Below, piece after piece: positions 1 to 11,429 of a stretch of 64,000 nucleotides of DNA; positions within the stretch are counted from its first letter, which is position 1, and each line of letters begins with the position of its first letter. Under the pieces are notes generated by a model. That model was not told the DNA's origin. It ran no database searches and worked only from the letters and a program-made list of their open reading frames with translations. Position numbers and translations under genes: made by a program. This DNA is from Dipteronia dyeriana (taxonomy: Eukaryota; Streptophyta; Magnoliopsida; Sapindales; Sapindaceae): the NCBI GenBank assembly GCA_032871835.1, contig CM065297.1, positions 22,741,598 through 22,805,597 of the forward strand. The letters run 5' to 3'.

Positions 1-425
1 ACTCGATTATATACAAAAAAGCTCGATCCCCTAAAAAAAAAGCTCGATCCTGAAAAAAAAAAGCTCGATCTTGAAAAAAAAAAAAACTCAATCCTTAACA
101 AAAAAAACTCGATCCCTTACAAAAAAGCTCGGTCATGTATAAAAAAAGCTCAATCATATACAAAAAATCTCGATCCCCTTAAAAAAAGCTCGATCTATCA
201 TAAAAAAACTCAATCAATTACAAAAAAAAGCTCGATTATGTAAAAAAAAAAAAGCTTGATCCTGAAAAAAAAAAACTCGATCCTTAACAAAAAAAGCTCG
301 ATCCCTTACAAAAAAAACTCGGTCATGTACAAAACAAGTTCGATCATATACTAAAAAGATCGATCCCTCACAAAAAAAACTCGATCCCTTACAAAAAAAA
401 CTCAATCCCTTTAACAAAAACAACT
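1..425. repeat. A-rich minisatellite with CTCGAT core
   Basis: About twenty imperfect units of 15-25 bp, each an A-run followed by GCTCGATCC, ACTCAATCC or CTCGGTCATG. A higher-order period is visible: the block around CTCGGTCATGTA at 128 recurs at 318, so about 190 bp. The minus strand reads as T-runs followed by GGGATCGAG and stays open over 70 codons only because the unit lacks stops. No protein family is recognisable. The array starts before the window. It adjoins the LTR-like fragment at 480-700 and may be part of the same element. Confidence 0.8.
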
Positions 426-720
426 CGGAAATGTTTCAAAAGTCTTAAAAACCAAGATATTCATCTTCGTCAATACACAACAGATCAAATAAAATAAAAA
501 CTCCAGGGGCGCTGCCCCCTGCCCCCGCGAGCTGACCGGGCAGCTCGACCCCTGAATGCGTCTGCGTAGCACCACTCCATCGTCGTTCGAGTGATTGTCT
601 GAGTTTCAACGAGATTTTCTCTCTCTACTTCAAAACTATCACTGTAAAAATGAATGAAAAGAATTCTGATGTAGAACAACTATTGAGGGTATTTTTGTCT
701 GTTCACCATAATAGATGGCT
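426..720 (-). mobile_element. GC-rich LTR-like fragment
   Basis: A short GC-rich block (about 505-600, CCAGGGGCGCTGCCCCCTGC and following) stands out from AT-rich surroundings. GGGGCGCTGCCCC is self-complementary. Blocks of this kind are common in plant LTR retrotransposon termini and untranslated parts, so I read it as a remnant of such an element, probably on the minus strand. No paired LTR, primer site or coding domain is visible in the window. A 64-codon minus-strand frame across it resembles no protein I know. Confidence 0.3.
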
Positions 721-1425
721 TTTACACATAAGTTATTAAAAGCAGTGACAGTATTGAAATGCTACCTCCAAAAAATGATATTTATTTTTTAACCACTTAT
801 CTATGTGGCGTATGTTCAAGGGTGAGTGTTGTGAAATAATTGACTTTCACCACATAAAAAAAATTTACAATTAATTCTCTCGATCTCATTTCCTATTTCA
901 ATATAGAGCAATTATCTCTCTTGATTTTATTTCCTATTTCATTGTAGATTCAATTCTCCTTATGCCTATATTGTGTAAACATTCAAAATATACAGATAAA
1001 TAAATTCATAGAATTGATTTCTTCTCATTATTCTCTCCTGGTTAATATTATTACTTTCTATATTTTGATGCTTTGATTTATAACGATTCATAAATTTTTA
1101 ACTAAAAATCCATAAAGAATTATATAAAACAAGAATTTACTACTGTATAAGAACCTTAGTACATGTTTGGTTGAGTTTTCTACTGCATCAAAAGATCAAC
1201 AAACTTCTATTTGAGTTTCTTAGAGTTGTTTGGTTGGGTTTTTAAGATTATCTATTTTAAATTGAATAGAGGATAGTAGAGTTTACTAGACAAAAGCTCA
1301 CGGGGATGTGTTCTCCAAATATATATATATTTAAAAAAAGTCTACAAACCAAACATATATATATATATATATATATATATTATCGATAGAGGTTTTCTAA
1401 AAGCCTAACCAAACAAACTTTTAGT
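721..1425. other. AT-rich spacer, possible MITE
   Basis: No gene is seen. The stretch 1155-1420 begins near CATGTTTGGTTGAGTTTTCT and ends with a roughly inverted copy, AGCCTAACCAAACAAAC, around a (TA)n tract at 1351-1380. That pattern fits a small TIR transposon, but the ends are too imperfect to place. Confidence 0.3.
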
Positions 1426-1426
1426 G

Positions 1427-1812
1427 TTTGTTTGGAAGAGTTTGTCTACTGACGAAAAAAGCTTTCTAATTAAAAAAGCTCTTTTCAACAAAAAATGTGT
1501 CGTTTGATTGCCACTCAATAGAGTTTTTAAATGATTAAAAAAACTGTTTTACGTCTACTTAGAGAAGACTCAAATTTTAGGTTTTTTTAAATAGATCTTT
1601 TTGAGCTTTTTTAATAATGGTATAATGTCTAATATAATCATATTATTTAAAATAGTTTTTAAATATTTTGATAATCTTATAATTTTAAAAAAAAAAATTT
1701 AATTAACAACCGAACGATAAATATCTTTCTATTAAAAGCTTTACTTACAAGAGGGTTACTTAAAAGGATCTGCTCCTCAAAATCTATTCGTAAAAACCCT
1801 TCCAGACGGAGC
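1427..1812. mobile_element. MITE, hAT-like
   Basis: The left end reads TTTGTTTGGAAGAGTTT. The right end is its imperfect inverse, AAACCCTTCCAGACGGAGC. The flanks are TTTTAGTG (1419-1426) and CCTTAGTG (1813-1820), a plausible 8-bp target duplication with two differences, as hAT-type elements make. The 386-bp body is AT-rich and non-coding. It ends about 330 bp upstream of the sterol reductase start codon, so it may lie in that gene's promoter region. Confidence 0.45.
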
Positions 1813-1820
1813 CCTTAGTG

Positions 1821-2141
1821 AGTAAAAACCAGCTTACCAGCCACACCCTATTAAACAATAAAAACTGTAAAACAGGCCGTAATGTTGAGTATTGGCTAAT
1901 AGAATAAAAACTCTAAAACCAAACGTAGTGCATCGGTTGCACACTTGCACACTTGCACCCAAGCTTTTCTCCGCCTCTGATACAAAACATCATATGCGTG
2001 ACCTTATTTAAAATTGAAAATAAAGCGCTACAGTATCAGTGTCGACAAAAATGCTTAGTCATAACTTGTAATCCATAAGAGGCTCAGCACTGATCAGGAA
2101 GAATAGACCAGTGAGAGTGTATCAGTTCACATCTGCTAATA
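1821..2141 (+). promoter_or_regulatory. Upstream region of sterol reductase gene
   Basis: This is the interval between the MITE and the first ATG. It should hold the core promoter and 5' leader of the sterol reductase gene, because the next ATG in a frame matching the family is at 2142. I cannot point to a convincing TATA box or transcription start. Confidence 0.4.
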
Positions 2142-5100
2142 ATGGATCTGGGTATTCTTTTACATGCTCTAACCCCTTCTTTAGACTCTGTAAGTACTTT
2201 TTTTTTTTCATAAAAATTGTATTCTATGTGATCCAATTTCATGTCAGCACAAATTTTCACATGTTCTGCTCTTTCTTTGAATCTTTATTCATTTATCAGG
2301 TTGCGATATTGGTTACATTTTTTACCTACTTGGCAATTTTTGGGTCTATCTTACCCGGTAAAGTAGTTCAAGGAGTTGTATTACGCGACGGCACTCGACT
2401 TCATTATCGATGCAATGGTCAGTTTCTTTTCTTAGCTGTGTAGCTTTTTGAATTTTTCAAAAATTTATGTTTGGTGGGTTCTGTTTTGTAATTTTTATGA
2501 GGTTTATAATGATTCATTGTTTTTAATTAGGTTTGTTGTCACTTTTATTGTTGGTTGGGCTTCTTGGAGTTGGAGCTTGGATGAATTTCATATCTTCTAC
2601 TGTATGTACTTGCTATCTATTATTACTTGTTTCTTGTTAATTACACTACATTTCTTTATTATATTTATGATTTGTAGTTCTTGCTTTTGCTGATTCTCAG
2701 TTTGCTGGAATTTTTCATATGATGGCACATATTTGAATAAAATCAAGATTGTACTGTTGATTGAAGATAATCCAGTGTCATGCCTGATTTTTAAAATTCA
2801 AGGAATAGTTTTTAAACTTCAAACGGGCAATTGTCTTATAAAACGGTGAAGTCTTGAACTGGCAGGTGCAGGAGTGCAGGTTTGAGTTTGGCGGTGGGTC
2901 ACATGTTTGAAAATGACTAAGGGTGGGATTGTTTATAGATCACTCCTCTCAGAAGCTTCAGACTCTATATTTTTGTCTTGTTTCTATTGGTTTAATTGGG
3001 TATAAGATAGATTTGGATATTTACTTGAACTGAAAATGCATAGCGGAAAATTGAAGGGAACATTAGTTGCATCTTTGATTATTGAAATTAGTTTATTATT
3101 GGTGCTTGCATTTTGCCAATGTGTGTGTATGTTCTTATATTGTGACAAAATTTTCAGGTGATATCAGATAGAGGTCTTGAGCTGCTATCAACAACTTTTA
3201 TATTCAGTGTCCTTGTAAGTCATTCAATTTCACGTTTTGCTGCTTGGAGACTTTTGGCATATGGTTGTTTGTTTTGCAGCTGTTGAACTAAAGTATATTT
3301 TTTTTCATTTAAATTGGTAAAAATCTTCAGCAGTGGATGTCTACTTTTTGTATGTGTTTTGCATCTTTCTTGACGATGCATTATCATAACCTTGGAGCTC
3401 TCTGTGTTCTAAACTTTGTAGAAAGTTACTGAACTCGATATTTAACTTAAACGGTTTTGGTTTGATTTGAGGTGCCTCTATCTCACCCTTACAATATCGT
3501 GTTCAACTATTGTTTGCAATGTATTGATCAAAGAAATCCTGCTCCAATACCCTGACGAGTAACAGCTTTGACATGACCATTAAGAGGAAATATTCCATGT
3601 TTTTGTGCAGCATTGGATTGTTACTTTTTTCCTAGTTTAAGTACTCATTTCCCCCTTCATCTTTCAGGAGTTTTCATTTTTTTTTATGTTTTAGGGGCTA
3701 AAAAATTCAAATTCGTAGTCCAGCATGATCACAATATCTGACCCAGTGTTACATGCTTGTCAGTCATACAACGATACATTTACTATTCATTTGTATAGCA
3801 GTCATACAGCGATACATTTACTATTCATTTTTATAGTAGTTGTTTCGTGCAAATTGTTTCTTGGCTTATGACTTCACGACTTCTTTTCTAATCACTTTTT
3901 CCTTTTCCCCTTTCAATTCTATACCAGGTGACGTTGGTACTCTATGCTGCTGGTAGTAGGTCTCACAATCAGGGATCTTCCCTAAAGGCACACGTCACCG
4001 GAAACCTAATACACGACTGGTACATGAAAAATAATGATGCATACAAAAGATTCTATTGAACCATTCTCCTATCTGGTTTGTTAGGGAACTAACCAATGAA
4101 TTTGATATTTGTGAGGATTTTCTTTTTACCAAATTTCCAATTTGTTGCCTTTGAAATGGAAAATTGTCTTACTATTGTTTAATTGCTTTCCATGTTGTTT
4201 GGTCATTTTCAACATTTTTGGTCATATTATCCTGATATTTCCACCTTGTATATAATTCTTTAGGTGGTTTGGAATACAGTTGAATCCTCAGTTCTTGGGC
4301 ATTGATCTGAAGTACGTGATAAATAACATTCAGAATTTTCATAATTGAGTAGAATACAAAAGCATTTAGACATGCTGTGATGAAAATGTAAATTCTAACA
4401 TTGGTGAAATGATCAATTGCAGGTTTTTCTTTGTTAGAGCTGGAATGATGGGATGGCTACTTATCAACTTATCAATTTTAGCGAAAAGTGCTTTGGATGG
4501 CCCCTTATGCCTATCAGTGATCCTTTACCAGACATTTTCTGCGGTAATCTGGTGATGCTAAGGAACAAGTTTTGCTCTTTTTATCAATTTACATGCCATT
4601 TTCAATTCTAAAGTATAATTTCTACTTTGTCTTTGTTCCAGTTATACATCCTGGACTATTTTGTTTACGAGGAGTACATGACCTCCACGTAAGTTTATTA
4701 CTGGTATCTCTTTAATGTAAATATGTAATCTTTTGGGTATTCCAGGAGCTCCTTTCTTCTGATTTTATTACACTATTCATGAGCTTGATAATATATTGGA
4801 AGTAACGACTGTTCTTTATTGTGATTCTTGCTACTGGTATTGTTCTTGGTGTGGGCAGGCTATGCGTAGTTAATTATTGACCTTGCAATCCAACATTAGC
4901 CTATTTGTTGTGCAACAAAACAGTAACTAATAAGGGAGCAACAAAGGAGAAAAGTAAAAACAAAAAAAAAAAACAAAAAAAAAAAAACAAAAAAAAAAAA
5001 CAAAACAAAAAAAACAAAAAAAAAAAAAACAGAACAAAAAGAAGAAGATTTAGAAGAAGAAAAAATTAAAATAACAGTGAGCGCTCACAATCAAGTAATA

Positions 5101-7382
5101 AAAGGAGTAAAACATGTTACATGTTAAACGTCAATAAGACTTGAATCTCTACTGGTGATAGTAGTGATGATGACTGACCTGGTTTTGATAGGTTTGTTTT
5201 GTGGACTGTTTATTCAGCTCTCCGCGTATTCTTTTTAATCTTTAATGAATGTTAAGTTTCTGATTAAAAAAAATGCTACATATTTGATGGTGCATAGTAC
5301 ATTTGGACAAAAAAGTTATACTCTAGCCCTGCTATATAGGAAAAGCCAGAATCTGAGCAAAATTAAGGCCAGCAGTCCAGCACAGATAAGCTGTACTGAA
5401 ATTTTAGCATGGCACTGTTCATCATGGCTAGATTCAACATTGCAGCAAGGGAGCTGATAGTGGATTTTGCATTGGTGTCATGTCACCACAAAATGGTTCC
5501 ACCATTATTTTTACTTTTCATTTTCCTTTTCTGATTGTTCATGTACAAATGACTTTATAATCAAAATACACAATCAAATGGAACTGCCCAGAACATAGTT
5601 GATTTTGTAAATTTTTTTGAGGTTTACTCTTTATGGTGAAACAAATTTATCTAAGGTCAAGCTACTTAGAGAAACTCATCATCAATTCAGACATAATGTC
5701 TAAGTTAAAGTTAAAGTTCTAGCAGGCAAATGCTTAGTTCATTTTCCTTATCTTACCGCTTGATCTAAAACTTTGTGTCATTTCTTTCAAAAAAAAGAAA
5801 AAAAAAACTTTGAATCAGGACCTGGAGTTTTGTTGATCTGATGAATTATTTATATATCTAAGCAGCATATTTCTTGAAACTTGCAGTTAATGTATTGCTG
5901 TCTTTTGAAACCACATAAAAGGCATTTATGTTTAATGTACCCTGTACCCATAATTATATGCTCATGTACTGTAGTTGTTTATCCTTTTTTTTTTTTTTTT
6001 TTTGTTTCACTTGTTTCTTTTTCCTTCCTGGGTAAGATCTATCATTTTAAACCTAGCAAGTTCTCTCTCACTAGATTGTTGTCTTTTATGTTTTATTGAA
6101 TGGTTGTGAAGTTGTCATTTTCTACATTCTAATTCACAGTATAAGTATCTAATCTGATTGTATGCACCTTGTACAGGTGGGATATAATTGCTGAGAGATC
6201 GGGCTTCATGTTAGTATTTGGAGATCTAGTCTGGATTCCTTTCACTTTTAGCATCCAGGCATGTAACTATTAACGTTTTCATGAAACTTTTGCCATATTT
6301 TGTTGGTACTATTTCTGAAAATTTTCTTATGGACCTATGGACTATTGATTGCTGTCTGTCTGCAAAAAGAATACGAAAATAAAAATCGACTCCTTTGTTT
6401 CAAAAAGATTACAAATATTGATTAGTTGTACATACTGATCCTAGTCTTTGTTACAGGGTTGGTGGCTTTTGCATAACAAGGTGGAGATAACAACTGCTGC
6501 TGTTATAGCAAATTGCATAGTTTTTCTGATTGGGTAACTTCCTCTGGATGAATAGTTGATACTTTGCTGCTTCAATAAAAACTGGCTTGTTTTGAGACTT
6601 TTGGCTTGGCTCAGATTGCACTTTTAAAAATTGAAAGTGGGCAGGTACCTGGTATTCAGAGGAGCTAACAAGCAAAAGCATGTGTTCAAAAAGAATCCTA
6701 AAGAACTTATATGGGGTAAGCCTCCAAGGGTGATTGGGGGCAAGTTGCTCGCTTCTGGTTATTGGTAAGGTTTCCATCATAATCTTTATAATTTTCCTCT
6801 CTTGGCTTATCATCAGTATATATTGTTATTACCATTCTGGTAGACTGGTACTTGGATAAATAATTTGGAGATGTAAATCTGAGGGTGTTGTTGCAATTGC
6901 AATGTTTGAAGTGACAAGATCTTAATAGGGATCATAAATGGTAACCGTAGGCTGACTAATGAAGAGTTGATGTAGTTAGAATACTTAATGATAATCATGC
7001 TCTTGATGTTCATTCCATGCAAATTCATGATACTGTTGTGATTATTGTGTTTTAAGGGGAATGGCAAGGCACTGTAATTACCTTGGAGACTTATTGCTGG
7101 CGCTGTCTTTTAGTTTACCTTGTGGGATTAGGTAATTTTCAAATTGTTCTCTTCTTATACATAGATAATTCTACACTTTCGACTTATGAAAAGCTTCCTC
7201 TCTGAGATTTCATTAGTTCGTTTTGCAGTTCTCCAATTCCTTACTTTTATCCAATTTATCTTCTTATCCTGCTGATATGGAGAGAGAGAAGGGATGAAGC
7301 TCGCTGTGCCGAAAAGTATAGAGAAGTATGGGCAGAATATTGTAGACTTGTTCCTTGGAGAATATTACCATACTTCTATTAG
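2142..7382 (+). CDS. FK: Delta(14)-sterol reductase, 13 exons
   Basis: Enzyme of plant sterol synthesis. It reduces the C14-C15 double bond left after C14 demethylation, using NADPH, in the ER membrane. Coding exons: 2142-2189, 2300-2417, 2531-2601, 3158-3214, 3928-4019, 4264-4311, 4423-4543, 4642-4688, 6177-6258, 6457-6533, 6645-6764, 7057-7131, 7229-7382. They total 1110 nt (369 residues plus TAG), the usual length of the Arabidopsis FACKEL protein. Phases join without conflict and all introns are GT-AG except intron 9 (GC-AG). The start at 2142 gives MDLGILL, matching the family N-terminus, and the frame stays open to the donor at 2190. Both family signatures are present: [15 protein letters not shown] in exons 5-6, and [11 protein letters not shown] in the last exon. 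Several hydrophobic helices fit a polytopic membrane protein. No frameshift or stop was found, so the gene looks functional. The related C-7 and lamin-B-receptor reductases are less likely from the N-terminus and length. Confidence 0.93.
3761..3836 (+). repeat. 38-bp tandem duplication in intron 4
   Basis: CAGTCATACAACGATACATT and the following 18 bases occur at 3761 and again at 3799 with two or three substitutions. It lies inside intron 4 of the sterol reductase gene, well away from both splice sites. Confidence 0.8.
4689..6176 (+). other. Large intron 8 with A-rich tract
   Basis: The longest intron of the sterol reductase gene (1488 bp), with donor GTAAGT at 4689 and acceptor TACAG ending at 6176. 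It holds an A-rich tract, mostly A-runs broken by single C (4957-5040), and a T-run at 5983-6003. A poly-A-type tract can mark the tail of an old retroposon, but I see no target duplication or coding part to prove one. Short frames within the intron (5245-5457, 5881-6099) look like chance. Confidence 0.75.
6259..6456 (+). other. GC-AG intron 9
   Basis: Exon 9 must end ...ATC CAG for the frame to run into GGT TGG TGG of exon 10. The base pair after CAG is GC (GCATGT), and the acceptor is TTACAG at 6451-6456. The nearest GT, four bases on, shifts the frame. GC-AG introns are a known minor class spliced by the major spliceosome. Confidence 0.8.
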
Positions 7383-8606
7383 CGAAATTGCTTCTGCAGT
7401 CTCCTGCATGATATGTTGTGGATCTTTTTTGTATCCTTATGTATTTATCTCTTGATAGTTCTTCCCATTCCATTGTGAAACACACTTCTTGGTGCATAAA
7501 TTTCAAGATTTTTCTTCGGTCTCGGCCAAACAGTTTTGTAATTTAAACTTGTATCTCGACGTTGGTAGGTTCCTGAGATGAGAAAATGATCTGATTTGGG
7601 AAATGTCATAAATCTCGAAACTTTTTTTTTTTTTGTTAATTTAGAAATCCCCTGAATCCGCTTGCTAAGCGGGTTCAAAACTGGATCGCCCCCGAACTCT
7701 ACAAGTTTTTGAGAAACAGGAATCTATCATTTGGTTTGGTCACGTAGATACCTTTGAGAGGTGATCGTTTCACTGAACATAGTGGCCCTTTTACCCTAAC
7801 TATTTCCAAGCATTTTTCGCTTGAAAGTAGAAACTCTTTTTCCACTCAAGGCAGTTGAAGTGCCAACTCATTGGGCCTATAATACCTGAATCTGTGTTAA
7901 TTGATTTTGAAAGTCTAATGTCTCGGACCCAACATTATTTGATTCTACGAATGTATCGCAAATTCTCTACTTTGATCAAAGTTGTAAGATATCAAAGCAT
8001 TGACGTACGATCAGAATTATGAATTGTTGTTTTTGTTGTTCTTGGTTTTATTTAGTCCTACTTTTATTTGTGAAATGACTGTTCTTATTGACATTGAAGT
8101 CTCTTCATCGGGACCACATGACAATACCATTCCATTGTAAGGATATTTTTTTTTTAAAAAAAGATATTTAAATTTGGCCAGTGGTGTAAATCATGACTCA
8201 TGAATCATGAGTGCAGGCTTTATAAATATCTATGTGGCTCTTTATGTATGTTAAGACGCGCCTTTATATGTTGAAATACAACTGAATAAAACAAACATAT
8301 TTTTTGCAAAAATAAAAAACATTAAAAAAAATCATATTTTAAATCTAAAAATTATTATTTTTATTTAATTTTGTTATTTCAAAGTTTAAATATTAATTTA
8401 CTCACTGTTTAAAGATCAGAGGAATTATATACAATGAATATCAATAGATACCAATTGAATATAGTCTAATTGACTTGTGTATCTGGTGAAATTATTGTCA
8501 ATAACATTTAAAAAAAAAAATTGGGTGTCAATAACATATTAAGGATTGAAAAAGATAATATAAAAAAAATCGTAAGTTATTATTTCAAGACATCGAATAT
8601 ACAATT
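7383..8606. other. 3' flank of sterol reductase gene
   Basis: Begins with the presumed 3' UTR (no clear AATAAA directly after the stop). The rest is AT-rich spacer. It contains a 17-bp near-perfect palindrome, ACTCATGAATCATGAGT, at 8196-8212. The last bases, CAATT at 8602-8606, are the presumed left target duplication of retrotransposon A. No gene seen. Confidence 0.6.
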
Positions 8607-9232
8607 TGTCATATGTGAATTTTATCGTACGTATACGTCATCAACAAAGAGAATAAATTGCTAGGTGGACATCCGAATAGGCACTCAGAAAATATCCTAC
8701 AAGACATCACCGAAGAAGAGGAAAAACCGAGTAAGCGGATATTGAACAAAACCTGATCGGGGTCAATCGACGTCATATACTACTCGGGATCAGTTAATGA
8801 CACTCAGGGCTAGCTAAATGACATTCGGGACTGGTTAAAAGACATTTCTGCTCGGGAACGAATGATGTAACTCGGGACCAACGGGTACTGTCCTTACTCA
8901 GGATGAACATGAAGAAAACTGAATAGAAGCTCAGCACATAGCCCACGTGGATCAAGTCATTAAGATGCACAAAGATATCGATATCAAGAAGGAATCCCAA
9001 TGAGAACAGAATACTGAGCTGGAAGTTCCCAATCAAGCAACAACTTTATTTCTATAAAAAGACTACACTCTCATAAGGAAACAAGTCCAAATTGTACTAC
9101 ATTACTAGAATCTCATTCGATTTCAATATAAGACTCCTAAACAGGAAAGAAGACGATCCGCTTCAAGCAAGTAATCATAATTAAATACAAAGATCTATTA
9201 CTTGTACAAAGCAGATTAGGGTTCTATAAACA

Positions 9233-9241
9233 TATAAATAG
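9233..9241 (+). promoter_or_regulatory. LTR TATA box
   Basis: TATAAATAG inside the block TTAGGGTTCTATAAACATATAAATAGACCC. The same block is kept in all four LTRs of A and D (20190-20198, 32209-32217, 43196-43204), although much of the LTR around it has diverged. It is the likely core promoter for the element RNA. Confidence 0.65.
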
Positions 9242-9350
9242 ACCCATAATCTCGCCAAAAATATATACACAGCATTCATAGAAAAATACAGAGAGGAAAA
9301 AGAGAGATTGAGAGCTTGTAATATTATAATTTCATAGTGGATTTTGGCTT

Positions 9351-9395
9351 GGTTGATCATTCAACCACCCGTGGACGTTTCTCCGATCATCGGAG
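9351..9395 (+). promoter_or_regulatory. Twin hairpins in LTR leader (A, 5')
   Basis: Two adjacent inverted repeats: GGTTGA-tcat-TCAACC (9351-9366) and CTCCGA-tca-TCGGAG (9381-9395), 14 bp apart. Counterparts are at 20308-20323 and 20337-20351, 32342-32357 and 32372-32386, and 43329-43344 and 43359-43373. Loops vary (TCAT or TCTT; TCA or CCA) while arms are kept, except one G-U-compatible change at 20341. They lie about 110-160 nt after the TATA box, so they should be in the RNA. The role is unknown. Confidence 0.6.
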
Positions 9396-9513
9396 TTTGA
9401 CCAGGCAAAAAACTTGCGTCTTAATTACTCTCATTCTCTTTTCTCTTTGAAATTATAGCCGAAATTCAATTCTTGTTGGCTTTTCTGATACAATCCAGAA
9501 ATCAACGTCAACA

Positions 9514-9535
9514 ATTGAAGCCATAAGGAGGGGTT
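9514..9535 (+). other. Primer-binding region of A (degraded)
   Basis: The bases after the 5' LTR, ATTGAAGCCATAAGGAGGGG, occupy the primer-binding position. Element D has ATTGGCGCTAGAATGAGGGG at the same place (32504), so A's site carries several changes and probably primes poorly. Confidence 0.5.
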
Positions 9536-9559
9536 GAACCTCCGATTTGATTAAAAGCA

Positions 9560-11250
9560 GTGGCAGGAAGCAGAAGCAGAAGCAGTTCCGGGTATGTCTA
9601 AAAATCTCCGGATAACTTTCATATTGGCAGTACCTCGCGGGATCTCACTGCAACAACAGAAAACTAACCAACATTCCTGGCGGGGATCCAACAAGTTCCT
9701 CCTACCATCGAAGACCTGACGCAATGCTTCCGAGAGGCGTTGCAGCAATTGGTGGCATATGCAGCAAATGAAGAAGTTGATCTACTGGCTACAGAAGCAC
9801 AAACTCCTAACCTCCCACCTGCGAGGCCTTTTGGTTGTAGTAGGGCCATAAATAAATACACAAGAAGTCGGAACTACTCCAATCAATCAGGCTGGACGTG
9901 AAATACTTGAAGAGGAACTACCATGCCATAAGCAGAACCAGGATCAGACAACCCGTGCTAGACACCACAAATATGATCGACACAGGGATCGGTAATCATC
10001 AGAAGATATCGATCGACACCATCTCAAGCGTTATCACGGAATCATACAAGAAACCCGACATCAAAGTGAAAAGCCAGAAAGAGGAATGGCAATCACCCAG
10101 CGATTCAACCATCAGGGAAGTTCGGTGGGAGATAGAGATGTAGTAATCCAGAGCCTAACTCGAGAAATCGAGAACAATAGGCGTCAAATGAACGCACTGG
10201 CCAAACGTTATGGGTACAACGATTTATCTGACTATGATTCTGACAGCCCTTTCACTAAGGAAATCTTACGGACCCCATTCCCAGAAAGATTCAGGATGCC
10301 ACACATGGAGCAGTTCAAGAAAGACACAAACCCTAAGGAGCACGTCAGACGCTACAAAAGTGTCATGGCTCAGTATGCCCACAGTGATCCCTTATTGTGT
10401 CTCAATTTTCCACAAACTATAGGAGACACGGGTTCAAGATGGTTTGGGAGATTTCCGCCAACAAGCATCAAAAATTTCAATGAACTGAGCAGAAGTTTCT
10501 CAAGGCAATTCCTGAGCAATGATCACAGAAAAAAGTCAGTGGCATACCTTTCTCAAATAAAACAAGGGAAAGATGAGTCGCTGAAGAAATACCTGGGGAG
10601 ATTCGACCAAGCAGTATCAGAAATTGGCAGTGCAAATGATGAATCAATAATTGCTGCATTCATCAACAACCTACAGAATGGACGACTATCTTTCGATGTA
10701 AGAAGAGCCCGTCTGACCAGATATGCAGATATGATGGACATGGCAGGAGGATATGCATTAGCCGAAGAAGAAGAGTAAGCCACTGGAGGATGTTACATGC
10801 ATGGAGGAAAACCCGAACAAAAGGACGTCGAGTCCAAAGTGCAGAACCAAAAGAGAAAGCAAAAAGGAAACAACAAAGAAAAAAGCAAGGATGGGGGAAA
10901 TGGGCGTAATACCGAACAGACCACAAAGAAATACCGAGGCAGATACACCAACTATACCCCTTTTCAGAAAAAGCAGGAGGAAATCCTGGCCATTCTGGAA
11001 GTAAAGAATATGGTACAAGAGCCATGCCGTCAATTTTAGTTTGCTCGGTGAGATACAACCAAATACTGCAGGTTCCACAAGGAAACCGGTCATGAGACTT
11101 CCAAGTGTTACCAACTCAGAGATTACATAGAAACCCTTATTCGGGAAGGACATCTACAGGATGTGATCTTGAAAATGGATGAGAAATCAAAAGCAAAGAA
11201 AGAGATCAAGGCCGATCACAGCTCTGGTAGAAATCAAAGGGCAGTCCAGA
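9560..11250 (+). pseudogene. gag of retrotransposon A, broken
   Basis: Capsid/nucleocapsid gene. The start equivalent to D's ATG at 32551 is GTG here (9560). The Retrotrans_gag domain lies in the longest open stretch (10086-10778), with recognisable SRWFGR, SFSRQFL and KKSVAYLSQIKQ blocks. The zinc-knuckle-like region (YCRFHKETGHETSKC, C-x2-H-x4-H-x4-C) is at about 11066-11110. The frame stops at 10776-10778, where D has TTA, and at later positions. In D the same gene is readable with fewer breaks. It is part of one gag-pol unit rather than a separate gene. Confidence 0.8.
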
Positions 11251-11429
11251 GGCCAATCAAGTAATACATACGATCTTTTTAGGACCATCCACTGGGAGAA
11301 GTAACCGAGAACGAACACAAGAAATCAGGGAAGCAGTAGAAGCAATACATAACTTTGATGTAAACTCGGTGGAGCCAGACCCAAAAAGGGTAAAAGAAGG
11401 ATGGGACCCAATAACATTGATAGTAGCAG

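Larger units (their letters stand above)
8607..9513 (+). repeat. 5' LTR of retrotransposon A
   Basis: TG...CA ends. A TATAAATAG box at 9233-9241 is followed by a transcribed part holding two hairpins (9351-9366 and 9381-9395). U3 carries three imperfect copies of a roughly 20-bp unit built on CTCGGG and TTAATGACA (about 8787-8852). The partner LTR is at 19561-20469. Confidence 0.92.

Noticed and set aside
1..425. CRISPR-like regular short repeats
   Set aside because: Units and spacers are not constant in length, the repeats are A-run minisatellite, there are no cas genes, and the context is a plant nuclear genome.
2111..2693. Two contiguous ORFs read as single small proteins
   Set aside because: They run through exon-intron borders. 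Only the parts 2142-2189, 2300-2417 and 2531-2601 match the reductase family.
4957..5040. Poly-A tail of a SINE or processed pseudogene in intron 8
   Set aside because: No target duplication, no RNA polymerase III boxes and no gene-derived sequence were seen beside it.
6451..7678. Minus-strand ORFs over the 3' half of the sterol reductase gene
   Set aside because: They are shadows of plus-strand exons and introns, with no family resemblance.
8587..8598. AAGACATCGAAT on both sides of element A as a long target duplication
   Set aside because: A second copy near 20484 is offset from the LTR end, while CAATT/CAATC sits exactly at both LTR borders, as expected for a 5-bp duplication.
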